Source: Desulfobacteraceae bacterium
GTDB taxonomy: Bacteria; Desulfobacterota; DSM-4660; Desulfatiglandales; B25-G16
DNA: 7,444 bases
Reading direction: 5' to 3'
Assembly: GCA_030615565.1 (NCBI GenBank)
Contig: JAUWZC010000107.1
Location: 1-7,444 of the forward strand
Shown here piece after piece: positions 1 through 6,646 of the stretch. The position numbers and the translations under genes are program-made. The number at the start of each line of letters is the position of its first letter. Positions within the stretch are counted from its first letter, which is position 1. Below the pieces are notes generated by a model. The model saw nothing but the letters and a program-made list of their open reading frames with translations, had not been told where the DNA came from and made no database searches.

Positions 1-783
1 TCCGATGCCCTTCAGGGTGTGGTCGCCGGTAAACTATGCGCCAGTTACAATAAAACGGCGTCTGTCCTTTACGTGAACAATCCTTATGGCCAGGGACTTG
101 CAGAAATATTCAAGGAAAATTTTGAAAAAAAGAGGGGTAAGGTACTGGCCATGGTTCCCCATGATGAGAAGGCCGCCGAGTCTTACACGGCAGAGCTGAG
201 GAAGGCCCTCGCAGGAAATCCCGATAGACTGTGTGCCTTCAGTTACCCGGACCATGCAAAGGTCTATCTCAAGGAGGCCATTGAGTTCTTCAAATACAGA
301 AGATTCCTGTTCTGCGATGGAACGAAGTCAGAAGACATCATCAAGGCCCTTGGAGCGAGGAACGTTGAGGGTCAGTTTGGTACAGCTCCCGGCACAGCAG
401 GGGGTGACCCTTATGTAATCTTCAGTGCTGACTATAAGACGGAATATGGAAGACTCCCGCCCTTGCCCTTTATCACTAACGCCTATGATGGAACGGCAGT
501 CATCGGTCTTGCTGCCTTTGCGGCAAAGGTAAAAGGCCTGGCATTAACCGCAAAAAATATCAGAGATAATTTGCGGGCTGTGGCCAATCCACCAGGAGAA
601 ATCATAATGCCCGGTGAATTCAAAAAGGCCTTTGATTTGCTGAAAGCAGGCAAGAAGATTAATTATGAAGGAGCAGCTGGATCGGTCGATTTTGACAAGA
701 ATGGCGATGTCGTTACGCCGATCGAGGTATGGAAATATTCAAAGGGCACGATCGTTACGGTCAGGGTTGAACACGTGTTCTAG
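1..783 (+). CDS. ABC transporter substrate-binding protein, LivK type (5' end cut by window)
   Basis: This is the C-terminal 260 residues of a periplasmic amino-acid/organic-acid binding protein of the type I fold used by LivKHMGF importers. The frame is open from base 1 and begins SDALQGVVAGKL, a stretch that in this family follows the first lobe, so the GTG at 19 is an internal valine and not the start. About 120-150 N-terminal residues, including the signal peptide, should lie upstream. VLYVNNPYGQG (fragment residues 22-32) is the typical strand-turn opening the second lobe, and the region around FITNAYDGTAVIGLAAFAA is the conserved hinge-return helix. The tail (SVDFDKNGDVVTPIEVWKY) is the usual closing beta hairpin. 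It would bind ligand in the periplasm and deliver it to the LivH/LivM permease. The gene is convergent to the livGFHM operon rather than part of it, so pairing with that permease is likely but not proven. The ligand cannot be read from the fragment. Confidence 0.9.
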   Translation, partial: SDALQGVVAGKLCASYNKTASVLYVNNPYGQGLAEIFKENFEKKRGKVLAMVPHDEKAAESYTAELRKALAGNPDRLCAFSYPDHAKVYLKEAIEFFKYRRFLFCDGTKSEDIIKALGARNVEGQFGTAPGTAGGDPYVIFSADYKTEYGRLPPLPFITNAYDGTAVIGLAAFAAKVKGLALTAKNIRDNLRAVANPPGEIIMPGEFKKAFDLLKAGKKINYEGAAGSVDFDKNGDVVTPIEVWKYSKGTIVTVRVEHVF

Positions 784-820
784 TGCTCATGAAATAGTCC
801 AAAAGTACAAAATAGGGTAT

Positions 821-854
821 AAGAGAGGGGGCCTCAACAAGCCCCCTCTCTTTT
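821..854 (+). terminator. Rho-independent terminator after the binding-protein gene
   Basis: A perfect 12-base-pair stem (821-832 with 841-852), mostly G/C, closes an 8-base loop (ctcaacaa) and ends in a short T run. It begins 37 bases after the stop codon of the binding-protein gene. The hairpin also lies between the ends of two convergent genes, so it may help stop livM transcription from the other side. On the minus strand, however, no T tract directly follows the stem, so it should work mainly for the plus strand. Confidence 0.85.
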
Positions 855-878
855 CGCCCCAATCCGCCTAAGCCTAAT

Positions 879-1847
879 TCACTCTATCAATTTCGAGACC
901 TTTTTCTCTTCTCCTAAAAGCCCTTGAGGCCTATAGATCAGAATGATCTCCAAGAGGATCATGACCAAAAGAAAACGGATATAAGGGGCCCTGGCCTTCA
1001 GGGTATAAGGAAGAAAATCGGTCATAAATTTGGCCCCTATCCAGATACCCCACACCACATATGCTCCAAGAATAGCCCCCTTATTGTTGCCACTTCCACC
1101 TGCCATCAACATTACCCAAATGATAAAAGTCCCATAAAGAGGGGTAAACACATCAGGCGAAATGGCCTTGGTATAATGGGCATATAGGGCTCCCCCAATG
1201 CCCATAACCATTGCGCCAAAGACAAGGGACTGCATCTTAAATCTGAATATATCCTTTCCGCTCATTCCAGCGGACACCTCATCTTCCCTGACTGCCCTTA
1301 GTACCCTTCCCCAGGGAGACCTGATAGCCCGTTCAATAGATAGATAGATAAGCACCATAATTATAACTACAACTATCAGGTAGATATAGTTGTAATGCCT
1401 GGGATCAACCAGACCCTGTAAGGGTTGCGGCAGGCCCATCAACCCTCTCGGTCCATTGGCCAACCAGTGCTCATTATTGAAAATCAGCCGAAATGTCTCT
1501 GCTATTCCGAGTGTGGCAATGGCCAGATAGTCCTCGCCCAACTTGAGCGTTGGAATTCCAATAAGAAATGCAATAACCCCACAAATGATAGCCGCTCCTA
1601 ACAGTCCGAAGATAAAAGGAAGGTTGAGCCCGAATATTTGCTGGACATAATGTGCATACATACCAGTGGGTTTAGGGGTCGTGATCAGGGCCGTGGCATA
1701 GGCCCCGATACAAAAAAACCCAGCTATTCCAATGTTAAATAACCCTGTGTATCCCCACTGAATGTTCAGTCCCAGGCAAAAGACAGCATATATCCCTGCC
1801 ATGATAGCCAGTGAAACCAGATATGCAATAATTCCCCCGATTTCCAT
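879..1847 (-). CDS. livM: Branched-chain amino acid-type ABC transporter permease LivM
   Basis: Inner-membrane permease subunit of 322 residues, a normal length for LivM. It carries about eight to ten hydrophobic segments. GYTGLFNIG (residues 32-40) is the conserved N-terminal LivM motif. The cytoplasmic coupling loop that contacts the ATPases is about residues 176-222 (RSPWGRVLRAVREDEVSAGMSG followed by the small-residue segment FGAMVMGIGGALYAHY), and RPQGLLGE (306-313) is the usual C-terminal motif. The ATG at 1847 is preceded by a good AAGGAG site 9 bases upstream, embedded in the 3' end of livH only 6 bases away, so translation is probably coupled. It is the last gene of the livGFHM operon and would form the membrane channel with LivH. 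The substrate cannot be named; relatives carry branched-chain amino acids, urea, short amides or aromatic acids. Confidence 0.93.
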   Translation of the reverse strand: MEIGGIIAYLVSLAIMAGIYAVFCLGLNIQWGYTGLFNIGIAGFFCIGAYATALITTPKPTGMYAHYVQQIFGLNLPFIFGLLGAAIICGVIAFLIGIPTLKLGEDYLAIATLGIAETFRLIFNNEHWLANGPRGLMGLPQPLQGLVDPRHYNYIYLIVVVIIMVLIYLSIERAIRSPWGRVLRAVREDEVSAGMSGKDIFRFKMQSLVFGAMVMGIGGALYAHYTKAISPDVFTPLYGTFIIWVMLMAGGSGNNKGAILGAYVVWGIWIGAKFMTDFLPYTLKARAPYIRFLLVMILLEIILIYRPQGLLGEEKKVSKLIE

Positions 1848-1853
1848 TATGAG

Positions 1854-2762
1854 CTACTCCTTTCCAAATATACCTTTTGGCCGAATCAATAGTATTAAGA
1901 TCATGATTATAAAGGCCACTGCTAATTTATAGGTTGGTAGCAGGAAGGCAGTGGAGACCTGTTGAGCTATTCCAATAGTAAGGCCTCCTATTAAGGCACC
2001 ATATATATTACCGATAGTACCCAATATGGTTGCAGCGAAAAGGGGAATCAGAAAATTCCAGCCCATATATGGGTGTAACTGGACATCGATTCCATAAAGG
2101 ATCCCGCCGGCAGCAGCCAAAGCTCCTCCTATTCCCCATGTCCAGATAATAATCCGCTCGGTGTTAATACCTGATATGAGGGCCAACTCCATGTTATCTG
2201 CAGTGGCCCTCATTGCCTTTCCCATCTTTGTCTTTTTTAAAAAGAGATGAAGAAGAACAACAAGAAATAGGACAACGAATAGGATCAGTATCTGATCGGG
2301 CCTGATCTTGATCCCTAATGGAACTTCCAGGGCTGGCCGCATAAGCCCCGGCCTGTAAAATAAGGAGTCAGCCCCCCAGATAATGAGAATGATCATTCGA
2401 ATAATAAAGGCTGCACCTAAAGAAGACATGGCCAGCATTACTGCCCCGCTCCCTTTCTGGCGAAGTTTTCGATATAGGATCCGATCCAATGCAATGGCCA
2501 CACAGCCCACGACTACCATGGAAATCGGAAAGGCAATAACCATTCGCCAGCCAAAGGAAAGAGATCCAAAGGTATTGTCTGGAATACCTATCCATGACAA
2601 GACCCCTGTAACCATAAACAGGGCAACATATGCCCCTGCGGTCAAAAAATCTCCATGGGCAAAATTTGCAAATCGAAGTATGCCATAGACTAAGCTGAGG
2701 CCTATTGCTCCTAAGGAAATGATGCTCCCGAGAACAATACCATATACAATGAGCTCTGCCAT
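1854..2762 (-). CDS. livH: Branched-chain amino acid-type ABC transporter permease LivH
   Basis: Inner-membrane permease subunit of 302 residues, matching the family length. The start shows the LivH pattern: a hydrophobic helix, then GLSLVYGILRFANFAHGDF (21-39) and a glycine/alanine-rich second helix. The coupling loop is about residues 181-222 (GKAMRATADNMELALISGIN, then GIGGALAAAGGILYG), and RPKGIFGKE ends the protein. It would pair with LivM to form the translocation path, with LivG/LivF bound on the cytoplasmic side. The ATG at 2762 lies 8 bases after livF; a GGAGGG ribosome site overlaps the last codons and stop of livF, 11 bases from the ATG, which is slightly long. Strand, spacing and order place it third in the operon. 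Confidence 0.93.
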   Translation of the reverse strand: MAELIVYGIVLGSIISLGAIGLSLVYGILRFANFAHGDFLTAGAYVALFMVTGVLSWIGIPDNTFGSLSFGWRMVIAFPISMVVVGCVAIALDRILYRKLRQKGSGAVMLAMSSLGAAFIIRMIILIIWGADSLFYRPGLMRPALEVPLGIKIRPDQILILFVVLFLVVLLHLFLKKTKMGKAMRATADNMELALISGINTERIIIWTWGIGGALAAAGGILYGIDVQLHPYMGWNFLIPLFAATILGTIGNIYGALIGGLTIGIAQQVSTAFLLPTYKLAVAFIIMILILLIRPKGIFGKE

Positions 2763-2770
2763 CCTTAGCC

Positions 2771-3475
2771 TTACCCTCCTAAATAAAGACGACCAACCTC
2801 TTCATTTGCCAGAAGTGCTTCTCCCTTGTCATCCAGCACGTTTCTCCCCATAGCCAGAACATATCCATGGTGTGCCATTTTCAAGGCCTCACGAGCGTTT
2901 TGTTCAACAATGATCATAGCTACACCTGTTGCATTGATCTCCATTATCTTTTCAAATATATCAGAAACAAGAACTGGTGCTAAGCCAGCCGATGGTTCAT
3001 CCAGCAGCAGAACCTGCGGGTCTAGCATCAGGGCCCTGCCCATTGCAACCATCTGCCTTTGACCCCCTGAAAGGTGGCCGACTTTCTGTTTCTTTCTCTC
3101 TCTCAGAACAGTAAAGAGATCATAGACCTCATCGATCCTTTGGCTGTAATCATCATCCCTGATAAAGGCACCCATCTCCAGGTTTTCCTGAATTGTCATA
3201 GAAGGAAACACATTTTCTACCTGCGGAACATAGCTTATGCCTTTTCTCGCAATCTTGTCAGGATTTAGTCCTGTAATATCCTCATCTTTCAAGGTAACGC
3301 TTCCGTTTCTAGGTTTTAGAATTCCAAAAATGGTCTTCAACAGTGTGGACTTTCCTGCACCATTTGGGCCAATAATAGAAACGATTTCTCCAGATTTTAC
3401 CCGAATGCCAACATCGTGAAGAATATCAACCTCAGTGTATCCTACAGTAATGTCTTCAGCTTTCAGAATTATCAT
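2771..3475 (-). CDS. livF: ABC transporter ATP-binding protein LivF
   Basis: Cytoplasmic ATPase subunit of 234 residues, typical for LivF. All nucleotide-binding motifs are intact: Walker A GPNGAGKS (36-43), Q-loop glutamine 85 in SYVPQ, signature LSGGQ (135-139), Walker B LLLDEP (156-161). The switch position has glutamine in IIVEQNA (about 192) instead of histidine; this Q is characteristic of LivF proteins and is not a defect here. It would form an ATPase heterodimer with LivG to drive import through LivHM. The ATG at 3475 overlaps the livG stop as ATGA (4 bases), so the two ATPases are probably translationally coupled; the upstream ribosome site (GGGTGGG) is only moderate. Confidence 0.95.
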   Translation of the reverse strand: MIILKAEDITVGYTEVDILHDVGIRVKSGEIVSIIGPNGAGKSTLLKTIFGILKPRNGSVTLKDEDITGLNPDKIARKGISYVPQVENVFPSMTIQENLEMGAFIRDDDYSQRIDEVYDLFTVLRERKKQKVGHLSGGQRQMVAMGRALMLDPQVLLLDEPSAGLAPVLVSDIFEKIMEINATGVAMIIVEQNAREALKMAHHGYVLAMGRNVLDDKGEALLANEEVGRLYLGG

Positions 3476-4233
3476 CTGTATTGCCCACCCAAATAGGCCT
3501 CTAAGACCCTTTCATCCTTTTTGATCTCATCAGGGGTCCCCTCTGCCAACTTTTTCCCCTCACTCATCACAATCACTGGATTACAAAGGTTCATTACCAA
3601 ATCCATATCATGTTCAATCAAAAAGAAGGTTATCTTTTTTTCTTCACATAATTTTTTTATATTAGCGATGAGCTTTCTCATTAATGTTGGATTAACACCA
3701 GCCCCGGGTTCGTCTAATAGAACCATTTTGGGCTCAGCCATCATACTCCTTGCTAATTCCAGAAGCTTTTTTTGCCCCCCGGAAAGGGAACCGGCATATT
3801 CATCCTTGAGATCTATCAGCTCAACAAATTCAAGCACATCAAGGGCCTTCTCTTGAATAACCTTCTCTTGCTTCCTAACTGATGATGCCCGAAACCAGGT
3901 GTTCCAAAGCTTTTCCCCGATTTGTTGATCTGGCATAAGCATTACGTTTTCCAGAACAGTCATCTGTGCAAATTCACGAGTAATTTGAAAAGTTCTATAC
4001 ATCTTTTTTTGAAATATCTGATGGGGAAGCAATCCATCAATATTTTGACCTTGGAAAATTATATTACCCCTGTCTGGTTTATAATATCCTGTTATTACAT
4101 TGAATAAGGTCGTCTTGCCAGCCCCATTGGGACCAATAAGCCCTGTTATAGAACCCTCCTGCACCGCTAGAGAACAATCGCATACTGCAGTGAGACCACC
4201 AAAACTTTTCTCCACTTCTTTAATTTCAAGCAT
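3472..4233 (-). CDS. livG: ABC transporter ATP-binding protein LivG
   Basis: Cytoplasmic ATPase subunit of 253 residues, full length for LivG. Motifs in order: Walker A GPNGAGKT (34-41), the Q-loop as RTFQ (Q83), LivG-type insertion about 100-125, signature LSGGQ (150-154), Walker B VLLDEP (171-176) followed by the D-loop GAGVNP, and the switch histidine in LIEHDM (H208). It carries the canonical histidine that its partner LivF lacks, as expected for the heterodimer. The start at 4233 has a GAGGT ribosome site 7 bases upstream. It is the first gene of the operon, behind a predicted promoter at 4298-4324. The order G-F-H-M differs from the more common H-M-G-F order, and the binding-protein gene is not in this transcription unit. 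Confidence 0.95.
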   Translation of the reverse strand: MLEIKEVEKSFGGLTAVCDCSLAVQEGSITGLIGPNGAGKTTLFNVITGYYKPDRGNIIFQGQNIDGLLPHQIFQKKMYRTFQITREFAQMTVLENVMLMPDQQIGEKLWNTWFRASSVRKQEKVIQEKALDVLEFVELIDLKDEYAGSLSGGQKKLLELARSMMAEPKMVLLDEPGAGVNPTLMRKLIANIKKLCEEKKITFFLIEHDMDLVMNLCNPVIVMSEGKKLAEGTPDEIKKDERVLEAYLGGQYR

Positions 4234-4266
4234 GAAACTACCTCTAATAATAACACTATACTCTTT

Positions 4267-4281
4267 GTTTCTTAAAGAAAC
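4267..4281. promoter_or_regulatory. Perfect 15-base palindrome in the liv operon leader
   Basis: GTTTCTT-A-AAGAAAC is a perfect 7-base inverted repeat around one central base. It lies between the predicted livG promoter and the livG start, where a bound repressor could block transcription. Size and symmetry fit a dimeric regulator site such as those of IclR-family proteins, and its TTTC...GAAA half-sites resemble the repeat over the iclR start (5846-5861). Assignment to any regulator is inference. Confidence 0.45.
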
Positions 4282-4297
4282 TGAAAAAGTATGTTAA

Positions 4298-4324
4298 TTT
4301 ATATAGATTATCCTGCTTCGTCAA
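4298..4324 (-). promoter_or_regulatory. Predicted sigma70-type promoter of livGFHM
   Basis: On the minus strand a -35 box TTGACG (4324-4319) is followed by a -10 candidate TATAAA (4303-4298) at 15-base spacing; TAAATT two bases earlier gives 17-base spacing. The predicted start lies about 60 bases before the livG ATG. The alternative -10 choices make exact placement uncertain. Confidence 0.5.
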
Positions 4325-4361
4325 TCACTTTTTTTGGGCTTTTTTTGGGAAAGATATGTAA

Positions 4362-4391
4362 TTGACAAGAAAGATAAAAAGCTACTATTAT
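4362..4391 (+). promoter_or_regulatory. Predicted promoter giving a leaderless mRNA
   Basis: A perfect -35 box TTGACA (4362-4367) and a -10 box TATTAT (4386-4391) are separated by 18 bases. Only eight bases (4392-4399) lie between the -10 box and the ATG at 4400, so transcription would start at or within a base or two of the start codon. This also explains why no ribosome-binding site is visible there. It lies back-to-back with the liv promoter, the two -35 boxes being 37 bases apart. Confidence 0.6.
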
Positions 4392-4399
4392 CAAACAAT

Positions 4400-4771
4400 A
4401 TGGAAAAGACATTATTTAATTCAAAGGGTGAGCCTATAGCTTACATCTCTGGTGATATGAAAAAGACCATATACCTCTGGGATGGTCATCCAGTTGCCTA
4501 TCTTTATAATAGCTACCATATCTATGGTTTTAATGGTTGGCACCTTGGCTGGTTTATTAATGGCATTGCTTATGACCCTGACGGGAATCGAATAGGTTTT
4601 ACATCAACTACATGCCCTACAGCAGCATATAAGGAACCAGCAAAGGTAAAGAAGTATCCTACAGATAAACTTGGACCGAGATATGAAGCCCCTCCCCTTC
4701 CTGAACTTGGTTTTAATTATTCAACAGAAGATTTTGAGAAATTTTTACTAGATGGACAAATTTTACCTTAG
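4400..4771 (+). CDS. Small four-repeat protein, '4-fold beta flower' type
   Basis: A 123-residue protein built of four short repeats with an aromatic-x3-Gly-x-Pro/His/Arg-x2-aromatic pattern: TLFNSKGEPIAYI (4-16), IYLWDGHPVAYL (24-35), IYGFNGWHLGWF (41-52) and AYDPDGNRIGFT (57-68), with the key glycines at 10, 29, 46 and 62. This matches my recollection of proteins named '4-fold beta flower', in which each repeat forms a beta hairpin around a pseudo-fourfold axis. A proline- and lysine-rich linker (about 74-103) leads to a conserved-looking tail FNYSTEDFEKFLLDG. No signal peptide or membrane helix is seen, so it is probably cytoplasmic. Biological function is unknown. I chose the ATG at 4400 because the first repeat begins right after it and a promoter places the transcript start there. 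An in-frame TTG at 4334 would add 22 low-complexity residues lacking family resemblance. It is divergent from livG and convergent with the phosphatase-like gene. Confidence 0.75.
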   Translation: MEKTLFNSKGEPIAYISGDMKKTIYLWDGHPVAYLYNSYHIYGFNGWHLGWFINGIAYDPDGNRIGFTSTTCPTAAYKEPAKVKKYPTDKLGPRYEAPPLPELGFNYSTEDFEKFLLDGQILP

Positions 4772-4825
4772 TTATTAGTTGTGTGTGAGGACATATGTAC
4801 TGAAGCAGTTTCTGCAGAAATCCCA

Positions 4826-5626
4826 CTAAGAGGTCTCTTGCAGATAGGTACGAACTTGTGAGTAAATATCCGGGGCCACGACCAGGAGATGATCCTCTAT
4901 CCTTTGTCCATCTATGTATTCGTCAAGCAGAAACTCGCTCCCATCCATTTTGCAGATCTTTCCTCCCGCTGCTTCTATAATAACGCGAGCCGCAGCCAGA
5001 TCCTGATAGGACTCATTGGCAATGACAGCCGCTTCAGCGCGACCCATAGCAACATAACATATATGAGCAGTAGTACATCCCAGATCGCGGATTTTACCAG
5101 GAAATGTGGAATGGTAATAATGGTGAAAACGGGAGTAGGTGAGCAGAAGGCTCTCGTCGTTAATGTTTTCCTGAACAGAAACGCGGATTTCCTTTTTTCC
5201 CAAGAAGGCCTTTTGCCCTGCTTGGGCGTGAAAAAAATCGCCGGTTGCAGGCATATAAAACATGCCTAAGATTGGCCAAAAATTCTCAAGAAGAGACAGA
5301 GAGCTTCCCCAGATGGGAATTCCAGCCTGAAAATTAGCAATCCCTTCTAATGCATCATAAATCCAGAGGTATCTCTTTCCCTCATGGGTGTAGCCTTCGT
5401 TCTTTTGGTTGCTACTAAATACCTTATGATCAGGAAAATGAGCGTGGAGTTGATCTTGAAAAAATTCTGTCAGATGTAGCTCGGCCTTTGTAACCAACTC
5501 CTCATCGAATTTAACATCTGGGTTACCCCTGCCATAATAGAAAAGTGCTTCCTCTCCTGAACTACGAATCACCTCCATTGCAAACTGAGTCAAATTTTCA
5601 ATTCCCTGATTTTTTGATGCCGTCAT
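4826..5626 (-). CDS. Inositol monophosphatase family protein with altered metal site
   Basis: A 266-residue protein with the overall layout of the inositol monophosphatase/FBPase-like Mg-dependent phosphatases. The core motif reads D91-A-L-E-G-I-A-N-F (usual form DPxDGTxNF): the first Asp, Gly, Asn and Phe are kept, but the second metal Asp is Glu94 and the catalytic Thr is Ile96. The usual GEES motif after FPDH is replaced by FSSNQKNEG (70-78), so the metal-binding Glu has no clear counterpart. The DLVTxxD segment is ELVTKAE (43-49). The C-terminal motif Asp survives in ESYQDLAAA (D209), as does the RxxG...ICYVAMGRAEA segment (180-200). A catalytically changed or inactive member is therefore plausible; substrate is unknown. 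Start at 5626 is backed by AAGGAGG 4 bases upstream. It is divergent from iclR, which may control it. Confidence 0.85.
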   Translation of the reverse strand: MTASKNQGIENLTQFAMEVIRSSGEEALFYYGRGNPDVKFDEELVTKAELHLTEFFQDQLHAHFPDHKVFSSNQKNEGYTHEGKRYLWIYDALEGIANFQAGIPIWGSSLSLLENFWPILGMFYMPATGDFFHAQAGQKAFLGKKEIRVSVQENINDESLLLTYSRFHHYYHSTFPGKIRDLGCTTAHICYVAMGRAEAAVIANESYQDLAAARVIIEAAGGKICKMDGSEFLLDEYIDGQRIEDHLLVVAPDIYSQVRTYLQETS

Positions 5627-5713
5627 TTTTCCTCCTTATTCACCATCTACTTTAAAAAAGACACCTTTTGCCCTGTCTATTCCAAACTAGTAATTGAACC
5701 TTTGTCACCCAGA

Positions 5714-5732
5714 CACTTTAGAAAGTAAAGTG
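5714..5732. promoter_or_regulatory. Perfect inverted repeat, likely operator
   Basis: CACTTTA-gaaag-TAAAGTG is a perfect 7-base inverted repeat with a 5-base spacer. It overlaps the -10 box and predicted transcription start of the minus-strand phosphatase-like gene, a classical repressor position. It is about 70 bases upstream of the iclR -35 box. Which protein binds is not known; the neighbouring IclR regulator is the obvious candidate. Confidence 0.5.
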
Positions 5733-5751
5733 AAACACCTAACATTGTCAA
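5724..5751 (-). promoter_or_regulatory. Predicted promoter of the phosphatase-like gene
   Basis: On the minus strand a perfect TTGACA (5751-5746) is followed after 16 bases by a weak -10 box TTTACT (5729-5724). The predicted start near 5717 gives a leader of about 90 bases before the ATG at 5626. The strong -35 box supports the call; the -10 box is poor (4 of 6), which could suit a regulated promoter. Confidence 0.45.
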
Positions 5752-5802
5752 TGGTAAAAATATATCCTATTTAAAAATATCTACCTTTTAAGAAAAAGAG
5801 AG

Positions 5803-5832
5803 TTGACATATGTAATTTAATTATATTATCAT
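5803..5832 (+). promoter_or_regulatory. Predicted promoter of the iclR-type gene
   Basis: A perfect -35 box TTGACA (5803-5808) is followed by a -10 box TATCAT (5827-5832) at 18-base spacing, or TATTAT (5824-5829) at 15. The surrounding sequence is very A+T-rich. Transcription would start around 5837-5840, leaving a leader of only about 15-18 bases without a recognisable ribosome-binding site. Confidence 0.65.
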
Positions 5833-5835
5833 ATT

Positions 5836-5861
5836 TGAAATAGAAATTTCATAAATGAAAT
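5836..5861. promoter_or_regulatory. Overlapping inverted repeats at the iclR start, likely autoregulatory operator
   Basis: Three alternating half-sites occur in 26 bases: TGAAAT (5836-5841), ATTTCAT (5846-5852) and ATGAAAT (5855-5861). They form two perfect inverted repeats, TGAAAT-N4-ATTTCA and ATTTCAT-AA-ATGAAAT, the second containing the iclR start codon. The predicted transcription start falls in the first. The E. coli IclR operator consensus, TGGAAATNATTTCCA as I recall it, has the same kind of half-site. Autorepression is common in this family and is the likely role. Confidence 0.55.
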
Positions 5862-6646
5862 ATAATATTAAAAATCAAATAGCACCAGCATTAGCCAGGG
5901 GATTAAAAGTCCTCGAATTATTGGCCCAGGAAGAATCCGAGCTGAGCCTCAAGTCAATCAGTGAAAGGTTAACTATTCCTACCCCTTCCCTTTGGCGTAT
6001 CCTTTGCGTTCTACGGGATAATGGGTATCTCCTCTATGACGAAAATAAAAAGACATACCGTCTCGGTTTTAAATTTCTCTATCTTGGCAATATTCTTCTG
6101 AACCGAATGGGTTTCCGCTCTCAGGCCAGGGGATATTTGAAACAGCTTGTTGAACTGACAGGGGAAACCGCTGAACTTTCGACCAGGGTGAAAGATCAGC
6201 TTATTTTAATTGATCAGGTTGAAGGTCCCGAGGCGGTAAGACTCTTTTCAAGAATCGGTAGTGCTTATCCATACTTCCATGCTACAGCCCCTGGCAAGGT
6301 CTACCTGGCCCATACTACCGGGGAAAAACTTAAGCGAGTCATGGATCGGATGGGATTGCCCAAGATCACCAAACACACAATTACCAAATTTACAGAGTTA
6401 GAAAATGAGTTGAAATCAGTTAAAGAAAGGGGGTACGGCTTTGATCGTCAGGAAATGAGGATAGGTGTCTCCAGAATTGCTTCACCTATTTATGACCAGA
6501 TGGGTAATATAATGGCCTGTCTTGGAGTTGCAGGTCCATCCTTCCGGATCACCATCAAAAACCATGAAAAGATTGGGAAGTGGACTAAAGACCTGGCTGA
6601 GAAATTGAGTGCAGAATTAATTGAGCAGGCCGGTGCGGGCTTATAA
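5855..6646 (+). CDS. IclR family transcriptional regulator
   Basis: A 263-residue DNA-binding regulator of typical IclR length. The N-terminal winged helix-turn-helix spans about 11-75: PALARGLKVLELLAQ leads in, the helix-turn-helix is about SLKSISERLTIPTPSLWRILCVLRDNGYL (31-59), and the wing is YDENKKTYRLG. The C-terminal ligand-binding domain shows the family hallmarks YFHATAPGKVYLA (140-152), RGYGFDRQE (192-200) and GVSRIASPIYDQMGNIMACLGVAGPS (204-229). It probably binds a small organic acid or CoA-pathway metabolite as a dimer or tetramer. The ATG at 5855 is the only plausible start before the domain, yet it lacks a ribosome-binding site. Inverted repeats over the start suggest autoregulation. 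Targets may include the divergent phosphatase-like gene, the liv operon and the downstream acyl-CoA dehydrogenase; this is inferred from position. Confidence 0.93.
   Translation: MKYNIKNQIAPALARGLKVLELLAQEESELSLKSISERLTIPTPSLWRILCVLRDNGYLLYDENKKTYRLGFKFLYLGNILLNRMGFRSQARGYLKQLVELTGETAELSTRVKDQLILIDQVEGPEAVRLFSRIGSAYPYFHATAPGKVYLAHTTGEKLKRVMDRMGLPKITKHTITKFTELENELKSVKERGYGFDRQEMRIGVSRIASPIYDQMGNIMACLGVAGPSFRITIKNHEKIGKWTKDLAEKLSAELIEQAGAGL

Noticed and set aside
924..1187. Plus-strand frame of 87 codons opposite livM, and similar frames opposite livH, livF and livG.
   Set aside because: These are antisense shadows of well-supported transporter genes with no ribosome sites or recognisable protein features.
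4334..4399. In-frame TTG start upstream of the four-repeat protein gene.
   Set aside because: It would add 22 residues upstream of the first repeat, and the predicted promoter lies inside this stretch, so the transcript would not contain it.
4772..4825. Bidirectional terminator between the convergent four-repeat and phosphatase-like genes.
   Set aside because: Only short dyads (GCAG-TTT-CTGC, AAGAG-GT-CTCTT) are present, with no T run on either strand.
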